Shown here one piece after another: positions 8,863 through 19,478 of a DNA stretch of 64,000 bases. Location of the stretch: contig CAJXKA010000001.1 of the NCBI GenBank assembly GCA_913055655.1, forward strand, positions 186,001 to 250,000, read 5' to 3'. The stretch comes from an uncultured Oceanospirillales bacterium. GTDB lineage: Bacteria > Pseudomonadota > Gammaproteobacteria > Xanthomonadales > SZUA-36. Position 1 is the first letter of the stretch, and the number at the start of each line of letters is the position of its first letter. Below the pieces are notes generated by a model. It had not been told where the DNA came from. It saw only the letters and a program-made list of their open reading frames with translations, and ran no database searches. Position numbers and translations under genes: made by a program.

Positions 8863-9768
8863 ATGCAGGCCAACGAAACGACTGTCGATCGCACCGGGCT
8901 GGCGGCGGCCTTTGCCGCCTATATCGCCTGGGGCCTGATGCCGATCTACTTCAAGTTCATCGACACCGTGAACCCGTGGGAGATCATCGCCCACCGCATT
9001 ATCTGGTCGGTGCCGGTGCTGCTGGTGTTCCTGGCCGTTCGCGACGGGCGCGCGCTGCTCTCGAAGATGCGGATTACCCGTCGCCAACTCGGCTGGCTGT
9101 GCGTCAGCGGCTGCCTGATCGCCGCCAACTGGCTGATTTTTGTCTGGGCGGTGGTCAATGACCACGTGCTCTACACCAGCCTGGGCTACTTCATTAATCC
9201 ACTGATGAACGTGTTGTTCGGCTACCTGTTCCTGGGCGAGCGCCTGACGCCCTGGGGCAAATGGGCCGTGGCCCTCGCCGCCGCGGGCACGGCCTACCTG
9301 GCCATCTACCTGGGGCAGCCGCCGTGGATTTCGCTGCTGCTGGCGCTGTCGTTCGCCAGCTACGGGCTGGTGAAGAAGCGCCTGGGCATCGGTCCGATGA
9401 CGGGCCTGCTGTGGGAGAGCCTGCTGCTGCTGGGGCCGGCGCTGGCCTGGCTGGGCTGGCGCGCCGCGCACGGGGAAATGGATTTCCTGTCCGGCTCCAC
9501 CCGTATCGACCTGTTGCTGATGGCCGGCGGCCTGCTGACGGTGCTGCCGCTGATCTGGTTCAACACCGCCGCGCAGCGCCTGACGCTGACGCTGGTGGGC
9601 TTTATCCAGTACCTGGCGCCCAGCATGACCTTCCTGATGGCCGTATTCTGGTGGGATGAAACGTTCACCCAGGGCCACGCCGTCGCCTTCGCCTGCATCT
9701 GGACCGCGCTGGCGCTGGTGTCGCTCGGCCCGTTGCGGCGCCGGCTGCGGCCGCAGCCCATTGATTGA
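8863..9768 (+). CDS. rarD: EamA-family transporter RarD
   Basis: Inner-membrane protein of the drug/metabolite transporter superfamily, RarD branch (chloramphenicol-sensitivity protein). About ten hydrophobic segments are visible. The RarD-specific opening is present (AAYIAWGLMPIYFKF, then NPWEIIAHRIIWSVP), as is the NWLIFVWAVVNDHVLYTSLGYFINPL stretch of the first EamA repeat, split here only for description. The ATG at 8863 follows GGGCGGGA; a TTG at 8851 is the alternative. The 301 residues match the family. Its substrate is unknown. Confidence 0.92.
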   Translation: MQANETTVDRTGLAAAFAAYIAWGLMPIYFKFIDTVNPWEIIAHRIIWSVPVLLVFLAVRDGRALLSKMRITRRQLGWLCVSGCLIAANWLIFVWAVVNDHVLYTSLGYFINPLMNVLFGYLFLGERLTPWGKWAVALAAAGTAYLAIYLGQPPWISLLLALSFASYGLVKKRLGIGPMTGLLWESLLLLGPALAWLGWRAAHGEMDFLSGSTRIDLLLMAGGLLTVLPLIWFNTAAQRLTLTLVGFIQYLAPSMTFLMAVFWWDETFTQGHAVAFACIWTALALVSLGPLRRRLRPQPID

Positions 9769-9771
9769 GCC

Positions 9772-10434
9772 ATGAGCGAGCAGGCTGAACCACTGGATGA
9801 GCTGCAGGACGTGGTCCTGGTGCACGGGCTCTGGTTCCGTGCCGTATTCATGCGGGTGCTGTCGAAGCGCTTGGAGCAGCGGGGGTTCCGGGTGCACCCG
9901 TTCGACTGGTCGACGACGCGCGTGCCCATCAGCGAGAGTGCGAAGGGGTTGCGGGCTTTCTGCGAGGAACGAGTGCCCGGGGGCGCGCACCTGGTCGGTC
10001 ACAGCCTGGGCGGCCTGCTGATCCTGGCGATGCTGGCGGATACCGGCTGGGACGCGCCGGGCCGGGTGGTGTTCATGGGCACGCCCTTACAGGGTAGCGC
10101 CGTGGCCCGGCGGGTCAGCGACTGGCCCGGGGGCGACTGGCTGATCGGCCACGCCGCGATGCCGCTGGACTCGGGCATGAATGGCTGGCCGAAAGCACGG
10201 GAGACCGGCATGATCGCGGGCACGATGCCGGTGGGCCTGGGGCGCGTGACCGGCGGATTGCCGCGGCCCAACGACGGCGTGGTGGCGGTCAGCGAGACGG
10301 TTCATGGCGGGCTCGACGGCCGTATCGTCATGTCGGTTTCCCATACCGGCATGCTGTTTTCCGACGCGGTGGCGGAGCAGGTCACGGCCTGGTTGCGCCA
10401 GGGTCGGTTCGCGTCAGACGGCGGGTCGGCGTAG
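9772..10434 (+). CDS. Alpha/beta hydrolase
   Basis: A 220-residue serine hydrolase fold. The oxyanion segment VVLVHGLW (residues 14-21) and nucleophile elbow GHSLGG (Ser78) are clear. A C-terminal SVSHTGMLF supplies the likely catalytic His, with Asp in the preceding NDGVVAVSET segment. The gene begins 3 bases after rarD, so the two are probably co-transcribed. It resembles small bacterial lipase-like or acylhydrolase proteins with no lid domain. The substrate is unknown, and there is no signal peptide. Confidence 0.82.
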   Translation: MSEQAEPLDELQDVVLVHGLWFRAVFMRVLSKRLEQRGFRVHPFDWSTTRVPISESAKGLRAFCEERVPGGAHLVGHSLGGLLILAMLADTGWDAPGRVVFMGTPLQGSAVARRVSDWPGGDWLIGHAAMPLDSGMNGWPKARETGMIAGTMPVGLGRVTGGLPRPNDGVVAVSETVHGGLDGRIVMSVSHTGMLFSDAVAEQVTAWLRQGRFASDGGSA

Positions 10435-10495
10435 CGGGTCGTCATCATGTTAAAATTGCGGGTTATTCCTACAGCAAAATCAGGACATTTCAGCT

Positions 10496-11236
10496 ATGGC
10501 CGGTCACAGTAAATGGGCCAATATCCAACACAAGAAGAAGGCGGTTGATGCCAAGCGCGGCAAGATCTTCACGCGCCTGAACCGCGAGATCACCGTGGCG
10601 GCCCGCGAGGGCGGCGGCGACCCGGACAGCAACCCGCGCCTGCGGCTCGCCATCGACAAGGCCAACGCGGCCAACATGCCGAAGGACAACATCGAGCGCA
10701 CCATCAAGAAAGCGACGGGCGAGCTCGAGGGCGTGACCTACGAGGAAGCGCGCTACGAAGGTTACGCGGCCGCCGGCGTGGCGGTGATGGTTGACTGCCT
10801 GACCGACAACCGCAACCGCACGGTGGCGGAAGTGCGCCACGCGTTCAGCAAGTACGGCGGCAACCTGGGTACGGACGGCTCCGTGGCCTATATGTTCAGC
10901 AAAATCGGGACGCTGAACTTTGCGCCGGGCACCTCCGAAGACTCGGTCATGGAAGTGGCCCTGGAAGCGGGCGCCGAGGACATCGTGGTCGAGGACGACG
11001 GCTCCATCGAGGTGGTGACCGATCCGGAAGTGTTTTCCGATGTCCTCAAGGCCATGAAGGACGCCGGGCTGGAGCCGGAGAATGCCGAGGTGACCATGCG
11101 CGCGGCCACCGAGGTCGACCTGGATGCCGACACCGGCGCCAAGGTGCTGAAACTGCTGGATGTCCTGGAAGACCTGGACGACACGCAGGACGTCTTTTCC
11201 AACGCCAATATCCCCGACGAGGTCTACGCCTCGTGA
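10496..11236 (+). CDS. yebC: YebC/PmpR-family transcription/translation factor
   Basis: A 246-residue member of the YebC/PmpR (TACO1-like) family, opening with [21 protein letters not shown], which is nearly invariant. Members have been described as DNA-binding regulators and, more recently, as translation factors helping ribosomes through proline stretches. The acidic C-terminal half (ending in repeated Asp/Glu around [13 protein letters not shown]) is typical. It lies 24 bases upstream of ruvC, the usual order yebC-ruvC-ruvA-ruvB. Confidence 0.97.
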   Translation: MAGHSKWANIQHKKKAVDAKRGKIFTRLNREITVAAREGGGDPDSNPRLRLAIDKANAANMPKDNIERTIKKATGELEGVTYEEARYEGYAAAGVAVMVDCLTDNRNRTVAEVRHAFSKYGGNLGTDGSVAYMFSKIGTLNFAPGTSEDSVMEVALEAGAEDIVVEDDGSIEVVTDPEVFSDVLKAMKDAGLEPENAEVTMRAATEVDLDADTGAKVLKLLDVLEDLDDTQDVFSNANIPDEVYAS

Positions 11237-11260
11237 GGCGGCCGCCGGTGCGGCCTTCCC

Positions 11261-11755
11261 ATGCGTATCCTGGGCATTGATCCCGGTTCGCGCCGCACCG
11301 GCGTCGGCATTATCGAAGTCCACGGGGGCGAGGTGGCGCCCGTGTGTTTTGGCGTTATCAAGGCCGGTGACGGCGATTTCCCGGAGCGCCTGCGATTGAT
11401 TTTCGAGGGCGTGCGCGACCTGGTGCGCGAGCACCGGCCGGATGAAGTGGCCGTGGAGTCGGTCTTCGTTGCCCATAACGCTGCCAGCGCCATCAAGCTG
11501 GGGCAGGCGCGTGGCGCGGCCATTTGCGCGGCCATCGAGCGCCGGCTGCCGGTGGCCGAATACGCGCCACGGGCGGTCAAGCAGGCGGTGGTGGGGCGCG
11601 GCGCCGCCGACAAGACGCAGGTGCAGCACATGGTCCGCGTGTTACTGGCGCTGGAGGAAACCCCGGCCGAGGACGCCGCCGATGCGCTGGCTGTGGCATT
11701 ATGTCACCACCATACGCGGGGCACGCTGGCACAGATCGCGGCCGCGCGGCGTTGA
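11261..11755 (+). CDS. ruvC: Holliday junction resolvase RuvC
   Basis: Dimeric endonuclease that resolves four-way junctions with RuvAB. The RNase H-like fold has the catalytic Asp7 in RILGIDPGSRRTG, Glu in VAVESVF (about residue 66), and the C-terminal acidic pair in EDAADALAVALCH. At 164 residues it lacks any extension. It is second in yebC-ruvC-ruvA-ruvB, with a 51-base gap before ruvA. Confidence 0.97.
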   Translation: MRILGIDPGSRRTGVGIIEVHGGEVAPVCFGVIKAGDGDFPERLRLIFEGVRDLVREHRPDEVAVESVFVAHNAASAIKLGQARGAAICAAIERRLPVAEYAPRAVKQAVVGRGAADKTQVQHMVRVLLALEETPAEDAADALAVALCHHHTRGTLAQIAAARR

Positions 11756-11806
11756 GCATGGAGAGGCGCGGGGCAACCCGCATTAAAACGTGAGAAAAAC
11801 ACCGGA

Positions 11807-12400
11807 ATGATTTCCAGGCTTTCGGGCACCCTGCTGGAAGTACACCCGCCGTCGCTGGTGATCGACGTCGCCGGCGTCGGCTACGAGGTCGAGGTGCCGA
11901 ACACCGTTTTCGACGGCCTGCCGGCTACCGGCCAGCCGCTGGTGCTGGTCACGCACCTGCAGATTACCCAGGACCATCACACCCTCTACGGCTTCGCAAC
12001 TGCGGCCGAGCGCACCCTGTTCCGCCAGTTGCTGAAGATCAGCGGCATCGGCGCCAAGCTCGCGCTGACCATTCTCTCCGGCGCGCCGGGCAACGTGCTG
12101 GCGCGTTACGTGGCCGACGGCGATTCCGCCGCGCTGACCAAGCTGCCCGGTATCGGCAAGAAAACGGCCGAGCGGATCATTATCGAACTGCGCGACAAGC
12201 TGGATGACCTGCCGGCCGCCAGCGGCAGTGCCACGGGCGGCCCGTCAGCCGCACCGGACGCCATTCGCGAGGCCGGCGACGCCCTGCGTTCGCTGGGCTA
12301 CAAGCCGGCCGAGGTCAGCCGCATGGTGCGTGACGTGGCCGAGGACGGCATGAGCGCCGAAGACATCATCCGCAAGGCGCTGCAGAAGGTGGCGGCATGA
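11807..12400 (+). CDS. ruvA: Holliday junction branch-migration subunit RuvA
   Basis: Tetrameric junction-binding protein that loads RuvB. Domain I is the OB fold ([15 protein letters not shown]). Two helix-hairpin-helix segments follow ([13 protein letters not shown] and [15 protein letters not shown]). A linker leads to the C-terminal three-helix RuvB-binding domain with [15 protein letters not shown]. Its last four bases overlap the ruvB start (ATGA), giving translational coupling. Confidence 0.97.
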   Translation: MISRLSGTLLEVHPPSLVIDVAGVGYEVEVPNTVFDGLPATGQPLVLVTHLQITQDHHTLYGFATAAERTLFRQLLKISGIGAKLALTILSGAPGNVLARYVADGDSAALTKLPGIGKKTAERIIIELRDKLDDLPAASGSATGGPSAAPDAIREAGDALRSLGYKPAEVSRMVRDVAEDGMSAEDIIRKALQKVAA

Positions 12401-13446
12401 GCGAGATCCATACCGTGACCGATCGCGTCGTGACGCCCGTTGAATCCGGCGACGAACGCGCCATCGACGCCAGCCTGCGTCCGAAGACGCTGGACGAGTA
12501 CATCGGCCAGCCGGTGATGCGCCAGAAGCTCCAGGTTTACCTCGAGGCGGCGCGTCGCCGCGAGGAGGCGCTCGACCACGTGCTGATTTTTGGCCCGCCC
12601 GGTCTCGGCAAGACCACGCTGGCGCACGTCATCGCCCACGAGATGGGCGTCAACCTGCGCCAGACCTCCGGGCCGGTGCTGGAGCGCGCCGGCGACCTGG
12701 CCGCGCTGCTCACCAACCTGAAACCTGGCGACATCCTCTTCGTCGACGAGATTCACCGACTTTCACCGGCGGTCGAGGAAGTGCTGTACCCGGCCCTGGA
12801 AGACTTCCAGATTGACATCATGATCGGCGAGGGCCCGGCGGCGCGCTCGATCAAGCTCGACCTGCCGCGTTTCACGCTGGTTGGCGCCACCACCCGCGCC
12901 GGCCTGCTGACCTCGCCGCTGCGCGACCGTTTCGGCATTGTCGAGCGTCTTGAATTCTATGGCGCCGACGACCTGGCCAGCATCGTGACCCGCTCGGCGG
13001 GCATCCTCGACATCGGCATCGACGAAGATGGCGCGCTGGGTATCGCCCGGCGTTCGCGCGGCACGCCGCGGATCGCCAACCGCCTGCTGCGCCGCGTGCG
13101 CGATTTCGCCGAGGTTAAGGGCAACGGTTTTATTGACGCCGGCGCGGCCGACAGCGCCATGGACATGCTGGACGTGGACGACAAGGGCTTCGACGCGCTC
13201 GACCGTCGCCTGCTGAAACTCATCATCGGCCAGTTCGAGGGCGGCCCCGTCGGCGTCGATAGTGTCGCCGCCGCACTCAGCGAGGAACGCGGCACCGTCG
13301 AGGACGTGCTGGAGCCTTTCCTGATCCAGCAGGGCTACATTGCCCGCACCTCGCGCGGTCGGGTAGCCACCGCGAAGGCGTACCGCCATTTCGGGCTGAC
13401 CCGCCCGGACGGCCCGGCCGACGACCTGTTCGATTCCGATGATTAA
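12397..13446 (+). CDS. ruvB: Holliday junction helicase RuvB
   Basis: AAA+ motor for branch migration. Walker [10 protein letters not shown] lies at about residue 66, Walker [11 protein letters not shown] at about 113, sensor 1 in [10 protein letters not shown], and arginine finger/sensor 2 around [16 protein letters not shown]-terminal winged helix is present ([13 protein letters not shown]). The 349 residues are standard. Translationally coupled to ruvA. Confidence 0.98.
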   Translation: MSEIHTVTDRVVTPVESGDERAIDASLRPKTLDEYIGQPVMRQKLQVYLEAARRREEALDHVLIFGPPGLGKTTLAHVIAHEMGVNLRQTSGPVLERAGDLAALLTNLKPGDILFVDEIHRLSPAVEEVLYPALEDFQIDIMIGEGPAARSIKLDLPRFTLVGATTRAGLLTSPLRDRFGIVERLEFYGADDLASIVTRSAGILDIGIDEDGALGIARRSRGTPRIANRLLRRVRDFAEVKGNGFIDAGAADSAMDMLDVDDKGFDALDRRLLKLIIGQFEGGPVGVDSVAAALSEERGTVEDVLEPFLIQQGYIARTSRGRVATAKAYRHFGLTRPDGPADDLFDSDD

Positions 13447-13473
13447 CCCCGTTCGCCGCGGGGGCGCGTCCTG

Positions 13474-13895
13474 ATGACTGTTAAGGAACCAAACCCCATG
13501 CCGTTTGTCTGGCAAGTGAGGGTGTACTGGGAGGACACCGACGGTGGCGGCGTGGTTTACCACAGCAACTACCTGAAGTTCTTCGAGCGTGCCCGCACGG
13601 AGTGGCTGCGCGCCCGCGGCGTTCACCAGTCGGCGCTGGAAGTGGATGAGGGCATGGTGTTCGCCATCCAGCACATGGCCATTGACTGGATTTACCCTGC
13701 GCGACTGGACGATGTCCTGGACATCACCGTGCACGACGTGCGCGCCGGCGCCGCAAAGCTGGTGTTCACGCAGGAAATGCGACGCGCTTCGGACGGTGTC
13801 GAGGTGGCCCGCGCCGACGTGGTGGCGGTGAGCCTGGACGCGAAACGCTTCAAACCTAAAAAGATGCCTGAATGGATCAGGTCGGAGATCAATCA

Positions 13896-13899
<4 letters not shown>
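13474..13899 (+). CDS. ybgC: Tol-Pal-associated acyl-CoA thioesterase YbgC
   Basis: Hotdog-fold thioesterase of the 4-hydroxybenzoyl-CoA thioesterase type, acting on short acyl-CoAs and linked to phospholipid/envelope maintenance. The signature RVYWEDTDGGGVVYHSNY contains the catalytic Asp (Asp23) and His30. The ATG at 13474 gives 141 residues; a second ATG at 13498 preceded by AAGGA is also plausible and aligns well with E. coli YbgC. It overlaps tolQ by four bases (ATGA), as in the canonical ybgC-tolQRAB-pal operon. Confidence 0.95.
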
Positions 13900-14585
<686 letters not shown>

Positions 14586-14588
14586 TTC

Positions 14589-15038
14589 ATGGCCGGGGTT
14601 CGAGTGCGTAAGAAACCGATGTCGGAGATCAACGTGGTCCCGTACATCGACGTCATGCTAGTGCTGCTGATCATCTTCATGGTGACCGCGCCGATGCTGA
14701 ACCTGGGCGTGGAAGTGAACCTGCCCGAGGCCGACGCCGAGCCGCTGGAAACCGAGCAGAACGAAGAGCCGATGGTCGTCACCGTGATGAAGAACGGTGA
14801 CCTGTACCTGAACGCCGGCGGTGAGACCGACGCCAGTTCCGGGTTGATCGACCCGGAATCGCTGGTCCAGACCGTTTCCGCCATCGTGCGCCGCAACCCC
14901 GAGCTGCAGGTCCTGGTGGGCGGCGACACGGCCGTGGAATACGGGCGGATTTACGACGCCATGGTGCTGCTGCAAAAAGCAGGCGTGAAGAAAGTCGGGC
15001 TGATGAGCGACCCGCTCGAGGGATCACCGGGGGCCTGA
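14589..15038 (+). CDS. tolR: Tol-Pal system protein TolR
   Basis: ExbD/TolR family stator subunit with one N-terminal membrane helix (about residues 17-37) carrying the proton-path Asp in VVPYIDVMLVLLIIFMV. A periplasmic domain follows. It sits 3 bases after tolQ, and its stop shares a base with the tolA start (TGATG). Length of 149 is typical. Confidence 0.97.
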   Translation: MAGVRVRKKPMSEINVVPYIDVMLVLLIIFMVTAPMLNLGVEVNLPEADAEPLETEQNEEPMVVTVMKNGDLYLNAGGETDASSGLIDPESLVQTVSAIVRRNPELQVLVGGDTAVEYGRIYDAMVLLQKAGVKKVGLMSDPLEGSPGA

Positions 15039-15958
15039 TGGCGGCGTTTCGCGCGCTCCTGTCGGAAGGCTGGCAGAACGCAAAGGCGTTAGGCCTGGCC
15101 GTGGGCGTGCACGTGCTCGCCGCGGCACTGATCGTGCTCGGCACCATGAACTGGAAACCGGTCCGGCCGCCGCAGATCACCGGCATGACCATCGAGGCCG
15201 TGATGGTCGACACCCAGGCCCTGCAGGCCGCGCGCACCGAGGCCCGCGAAGCTGCCGAGGCCGAGGCACGTGCCCAGGAAGCCGCCCAGCAACGCCAGGA
15301 ACGGCTGGAGCAACGCCAGCGCGAACTGGCCGCACAGCGCGAGCGCGAGGCCGAGGCGGCAAAGGTGGAGGAACAGCGACAGCAGGCCGAGGAAGCCGAG
15401 CGCAAGCGCCAGGCCGAACTGCGCCTGCAGCAGCTGCGCGAGCAGCAGGAACGCGAACGCCAGGCCGAGATCGAGCGCCAGCAAAAAGAGCTGGAAGACC
15501 TGAAGCGCCAGCGCGAGGAGGCCGAGCGCCAGCGCAAGCAGGAAGAGGAGCGGCTGAAACAACTGGAACAGCGTCGCCAGGAAGAGGCCGCGAAGCAACG
15601 CCAGGCGGCCGCGGAAGCGGAACTGCAACGCCAGCTCGAGGCCGAGGCCGCCGCACAGCGCGCCCAACAACTCGGGACCCTGAGTGATCAATACGCCGCC
15701 GCGATCCAGGCCCAGGTGACCAACAACTGGCTGCGACCGCCGACGGCCCAACCCGGACTGCGCTGTACGCTGAGCATTGTCCAAATCCCCGGTGGCGAAG
15801 TGATTTCTGCTTCGATCAAGGGCTCCTGCAACGGTGATGAGGCCACTCGCCGGTCACTCATCGCCGCGGTAGAGCGCGCGGGTTCGCTACCCTACCGGGG
15901 GTTCGAGGATGTTTTCCAACGCGAAATCGACTTCATTTTCAGATATGACGGTGACTGA
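15038..15958 (+). CDS. tolA: Tol-Pal system protein TolA
   Basis: Three-domain energy-transducing protein. There is a single membrane helix at about residues 15-35. A long charged helical domain at about residues 60-215 is rich in Glu, Arg, Gln and Ala (periodic [21 protein letters not shown] repeats) and spans the periplasm. A C-terminal globular domain ([33 protein letters not shown]) contacts TolB and Pal. The internal repeats are coding, not a DNA repeat array. 306 residues. Confidence 0.95.
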   Translation: MAAFRALLSEGWQNAKALGLAVGVHVLAAALIVLGTMNWKPVRPPQITGMTIEAVMVDTQALQAARTEAREAAEAEARAQEAAQQRQERLEQRQRELAAQREREAEAAKVEEQRQQAEEAERKRQAELRLQQLREQQERERQAEIERQQKELEDLKRQREEAERQRKQEEERLKQLEQRRQEEAAKQRQAAAEAELQRQLEAEAAAQRAQQLGTLSDQYAAAIQAQVTNNWLRPPTAQPGLRCTLSIVQIPGGEVISASIKGSCNGDEATRRSLIAAVERAGSLPYRGFEDVFQREIDFIFRYDGD

Positions 15959-15962
15959 CACC

Positions 15963-17255
15963 ATGAAACGACTGCTACTGGCGCTGCTGTTTATCACCGG
16001 CGCTTCCGCCGCCCAGGCGCGGCTCGAGATTGAAATTGTCCAGGGCAACGCGGCCCAGCTGCCCATCGCGGTGGTGCCGTTCCAGTGGCGCGCCGCCGGC
16101 CAGCCGCCGATTACCGGCGTGGCCAGCGTGGTCTCCGATGACCTGTACCGTTCCGGCCTGTTTGCGCCGATGGACGAGAAGGACATGGTGGACCGCCCCG
16201 TGGACGCGGAGTCCATCAAGTTCGGCACCTGGCGACTGCTGAAGACCGACTACATTGTCATCGGCCAGGTCAATGATTCGCCCAGTGGCAGTGGCTTCGA
16301 CATCGTTTACCAGATGTTCGACGTGCACACCCAGGAGCGGCTGCTCAGCCAGATCACGTCGGTGGGCCCCGGCGACCTGCGTTTCGGCGCGCACCGCGTG
16401 GCCGACGCCATCTACGAGAAGCTGACCGGCGTACCCGGCGCCTTCGCCACGCGCATCGCCTATGTCTCGGCCACCGGCGAGGGCGACAGCCTGCAGTACG
16501 AACTGGTGGTGGCCGATGCCGATGGCTTCAACCCGATCACCGTGGTCGGCTCGCCGGAGCCGCTGCTATCGCCCAGCTGGTCGCCGGACGGCGAAAAGCT
16601 GGCCTATGTCTCTTTCGAGCAGGGCAACTCGGCCATCTACGTGCAGGAAGTGGCCACCGGCGCGCGCGAGCTGGTGTCCAGTGGCAAGGGCATCAATGGC
16701 GCGCCGGCATTTTCACCGGACGGCACGAAGATCGCGCTGACGCTGTCACGCACCGGCAATCCCGAAATTTACGTCCGTGACCTGCGTACCAACGATACCC
16801 GACAGCTGACCCAGCACTGGGCGATCGACACCGAACCGACCTGGTCGCCGGATGGCCGGACCATTTATTTCACCTCGGACCGGGGCGGCCGGCCGCAAAT
16901 TTACCAGGTGCCGGCAAGCGGCGGCACGGCCGAGCGCGTGACCCGTGAAGGCGACTATAACGCCCGCGCCAGCGTGGCGCCGGACGGGCGTTCGATCGCT
17001 ATAGCGAACGGCAGGGGAAACGAGTATCGTATAGCGGTCTGGGAGTTGGACCATGGGCGACTGCGGATTCTCACGCCCGGCGTTCTCGATGAATCGCCGA
17101 GTTTTGCACCGAATGGCAGCATGATCCTCTATGCCACCCGCGAGGGAAGCCGAGGCGTACTGTCGGCGGTTTCCGCAGATGGCAATGTCCGACAACGGAT
17201 TATTTTGAGTGAGGGAGACGTGCGGGAACCCGCATGGTCACCCGTTATCAGGTAA
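15963..17255 (+). CDS. tolB: Tol-Pal system beta-propeller protein TolB
   Basis: Periplasmic six-bladed propeller that links TolA to Pal. The ATG at 15963 yields a clean signal peptide ([19 protein letters not shown]) cleaved near residue 19. The N-terminal domain covers about residues 20-150. WD40-like blades follow, each with SPDG-type turns ([43 protein letters not shown]). 430 residues. It starts 4 bases after tolA. Confidence 0.97.
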   Translation: MKRLLLALLFITGASAAQARLEIEIVQGNAAQLPIAVVPFQWRAAGQPPITGVASVVSDDLYRSGLFAPMDEKDMVDRPVDAESIKFGTWRLLKTDYIVIGQVNDSPSGSGFDIVYQMFDVHTQERLLSQITSVGPGDLRFGAHRVADAIYEKLTGVPGAFATRIAYVSATGEGDSLQYELVVADADGFNPITVVGSPEPLLSPSWSPDGEKLAYVSFEQGNSAIYVQEVATGARELVSSGKGINGAPAFSPDGTKIALTLSRTGNPEIYVRDLRTNDTRQLTQHWAIDTEPTWSPDGRTIYFTSDRGGRPQIYQVPASGGTAERVTREGDYNARASVAPDGRSIAIANGRGNEYRIAVWELDHGRLRILTPGVLDESPSFAPNGSMILYATREGSRGVLSAVSADGNVRQRIILSEGDVREPAWSPVIR

Positions 17256-17276
17256 AATTGTCAGTCAACAAAAAAT

Positions 17277-17294
17277 GCACCAATTAAATGGTGC
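17277..17294. promoter_or_regulatory. Hairpin between tolB and pal
   Basis: GCACCA-ATTAAA-TGGTGC, a 6-bp stem with a 6-base loop, preceded on the plus strand by an A-run. On the minus strand the hairpin is followed by ATTTTTTG, so it looks like a terminator for antisense transcription. TTGTCA (17258-17263) just upstream is a 5/6 match to a -35, but no good -10 follows, so a separate pal promoter is only possible. Confidence 0.35.
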
Positions 17295-17323
17295 TTACTG
17301 CCCCATCCCCATAGGAGGATACA

Positions 17324-17854
17324 ATGAAGATCGCCTTGCGCTTGCTGCTTGCCCTGGCTGTCGCGTTCGCAGTCTCAGCCTGCCGCAAAGACACCCAGCC
17401 CGTAGAAGACACCACGCCGACCCCGGTGGAAGACACGACCGAGGACGTAACCACCTCGGCCGCCCCGGACCCGCGTGACTACACCGACGCCCGTAACTTC
17501 GACAACCCGGAAAGCCTGCTTTCCAAGCGTGTCGTTTACTTCGATTTCGACAAGTCTGAAGTGAAGGCGGAATACCGTTCGATCGTGGCTGCTCACGCCG
17601 CCTACATCGCCAGTTCTTCCAGCGCCCAGGTGACCCTCGAAGGTCACGCCGATGAGCGTGGCACCCGCGAGTACAACCTCGGTCTGGGTGAGCGTCGTGG
17701 GAACTCCGTCAACGGCCTGCTGTCTGCTGGTGGTGCCCGTGGCGGTCAGCTGGACGTTGTCAGCTACGGCGAAGAACGCCCGATCTGCCGCGTCAGCGAT
17801 GAAGACTGCTGGTGGAAGAACCGCCGCGTGGAGATCGTTTACACCGCGAGGTAA
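17324..17854 (+). CDS. pal: Peptidoglycan-associated lipoprotein Pal
   Basis: Outer-membrane lipoprotein binding peptidoglycan and TolB. The signal peptide ends in the lipobox VSAC (Cys20). An acidic Thr/Pro/Asp-rich linker is followed by an OmpA-like domain (VVYFDFDKSEVKAEYR, LEGHADERGTREYNLGLGERR, VSYGEERP). A strong AGGAGG lies 6-7 bases before the ATG. A 68-base gap containing a hairpin separates it from tolB. 176 residues. Confidence 0.97.
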   Translation: MKIALRLLLALAVAFAVSACRKDTQPVEDTTPTPVEDTTEDVTTSAAPDPRDYTDARNFDNPESLLSKRVVYFDFDKSEVKAEYRSIVAAHAAYIASSSSAQVTLEGHADERGTREYNLGLGERRGNSVNGLLSAGGARGGQLDVVSYGEERPICRVSDEDCWWKNRRVEIVYTAR

Positions 17855-17856
17855 GC

Positions 17857-18777
17857 ATGCTTCGATTCAAGTCGAATATTGCCGCGATGGCCAGCCTCGT
17901 GCTGGCCATCGTCGTTTCAACGCCCGCCACCGCCCAGGTGGAGTCGGGTAACCAGCAACTGTTCAACCTGGTCTCCCAGATGCAGCAACTGCAGGATGAA
18001 ATCCGCAGCCTGCGCGGGCAGATCGAGGAACAGGGCTACCAGATCGAGGAGCTCAAGCGCCGCCAGCGCGACCAGTACCTCGACCTGGACCAGCGCATCT
18101 CCGGCGGCAGTGGTTCGGCCGGCGGTTTAGCCGGTGGTTCGGCACCTTTGCCCACCGTGCCTGGCGCTGCAACACCCGGTTCCGCAGCGGCTGGGTCCTC
18201 GATTCCCGACAGCAACCCGTCAGTACCGCCACTCGGCCGAACAGAGGAAGGCGAAGCCGCCGCACAGGCCGCAGCTTCCCAACCGCGGCAAGACGTGCCG
18301 GAAGTGACCGCACCACCAAGCGTGCCGTCAACAACAGTCGCCCTGGGCGCACCGGACACGACATCCCGCGAAACGGTCGCCAACCCGGAAGCCGAGCAGG
18401 CTGCCTACGACCAGGCCTTCCAGGCCCTGAAGGAACTGCGTTACGCCGATGCCGCGCGCGACTTCCAGGCCTTCCTGGACGCCTATCCGCAGAGCACGCT
18501 GGCCGGCAACGCGCAGTACTGGCTGGGTGAGTCGTATTACGTGACCCGTAACTATGACATGGCCCTGGATGCCTTCCAGGCCCTGGGCGACAACTACCCG
18601 GACAGCACCAAGGGCGGCGACGCGCTGCTGAAAATCGGCTACACACACTACGAACTGCAGCAGTACGACCAGGCCCGCGCGGCACTGGAGCAGGTCACCT
18701 CCCGCTACCCGAACACCACGCTGGCGCGCCTGGCCACCTCCCGCCTGAACTCGATGCGCCTGGAGGGGCATCTCTGA
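17857..18777 (+). CDS. cpoB: Cell division coordinator CpoB (YbgF)
   Basis: Periplasmic protein coordinating PBP1b activity with Tol-Pal during constriction. Signal peptide to about residue 26 (ending TPATA). An N-terminal trimeric coiled coil occupies about residues 30-78 (QLFNLVSQMQQLQDEIRSLR, continuing IEEQGYQIEELKRRQ). A long low-complexity Pro/Ala/Ser/Thr linker follows (about 85-185). The C-terminal TPR domain shows AQYWLGESYYVTRNYDMAL and ALLKIGYTHYELQQYDQA. It begins 2 bases after pal. Its partner PBP1b is also in this window (36472-38859). Confidence 0.95.
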   Translation: MLRFKSNIAAMASLVLAIVVSTPATAQVESGNQQLFNLVSQMQQLQDEIRSLRGQIEEQGYQIEELKRRQRDQYLDLDQRISGGSGSAGGLAGGSAPLPTVPGAATPGSAAAGSSIPDSNPSVPPLGRTEEGEAAAQAAASQPRQDVPEVTAPPSVPSTTVALGAPDTTSRETVANPEAEQAAYDQAFQALKELRYADAARDFQAFLDAYPQSTLAGNAQYWLGESYYVTRNYDMALDAFQALGDNYPDSTKGGDALLKIGYTHYELQQYDQARAALEQVTSRYPNTTLARLATSRLNSMRLEGHL

Positions 18778-18842
18778 GCGCCGCCACCGACGCAGGTACC
18801 GCCGACGTCCGGGCACCCCGTGTGCCCGAGTCCCGAGAGGGA

Positions 18843-19478
18843 ATGCTGAAGATCACCGAGATCTTTTTCTCCCTGCAGGGCGAGGCCCGCGACGCGGGCC
18901 TGCCCACCGTGTTCATCCGCCTGACCGGCTGCCCGCTGCGCTGCACCTACTGCGACAGCGAGTACGCCTTTTACGGCGGTGAGTGGATGCATTTCGACGA
19001 CATCCTGGCCGAGACGGCCAAGCATCCCGCGCGGCACGTTTGCGTGACCGGCGGCGAGCCCCTGGCGCAGAAACGCTGCCACCAGCTGCTTGAACGCCTG
19101 TGCGACGCCGGCTACTCGGTGTCGCTGGAAACCTCGGGTGCGATTGACGTCAGCGCCGTCGACGCCCGCGTCAGTCGTGTCGTCGACCTGAAAACCCCGG
19201 ATTCCGGCGAAGTGGAACGCAACCTGTGGTCAAACCTGGAAGCGCTGACGGCACACGACCAGGTCAAGTTTGTCATCTGCTCCCGCCAGGACTACGAATG
19301 GGCCCGCGACCAGGTCGCGGCGCGTTCCCTGGATGACATCTGCGACGTGCTGTTTTCCCCGTCCTGGGGCCAGCAGGACCCGACCGAGCTTGCCGAGTGG
19401 TTGCTGGCCGACGGCGTGCCCGCCCGGTTCCAGCTGCAACTGCACAAACTGCTGTGGGGAGACATACCCGGAAAATGA
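18843..19478 (+). CDS. queE: 7-carboxy-7-deazaguanine synthase
   Basis: Radical SAM enzyme of queuosine synthesis that ring-contracts carboxytetrahydropterin. The iron-sulfur motif CPLRCTYCD (CxxxCxxC) is near residue 29, after the conserved [12 protein letters not shown]. The [11 protein letters not shown] segment binds SAM. The ATG at 18843 aligns with E. coli QueE; a GTG at 18822 would add seven residues. It overlaps queC by four bases (ATGA). 211 residues. Confidence 0.95.
   Translation: MLKITEIFFSLQGEARDAGLPTVFIRLTGCPLRCTYCDSEYAFYGGEWMHFDDILAETAKHPARHVCVTGGEPLAQKRCHQLLERLCDAGYSVSLETSGAIDVSAVDARVSRVVDLKTPDSGEVERNLWSNLEALTAHDQVKFVICSRQDYEWARDQVAARSLDDICDVLFSPSWGQQDPTELAEWLLADGVPARFQLQLHKLLWGDIPGK

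Noticed and set aside
6688..10002. A 1104-codon open frame on the minus strand opposite fmdB, aspS and rarD
   Set aside because: It is a mirror of high-GC codon bias: the plus strand carries clear full-length genes with family motifs, and the antisense product is Gln/Arg/His-rich with no motif.
15230..15670. Repetitive DNA resembling a tandem repeat or CRISPR-like array
   Set aside because: It is the coding sequence of the TolA helical domain (Glu/Arg/Gln-rich heptads); repeats are imperfect and in frame.
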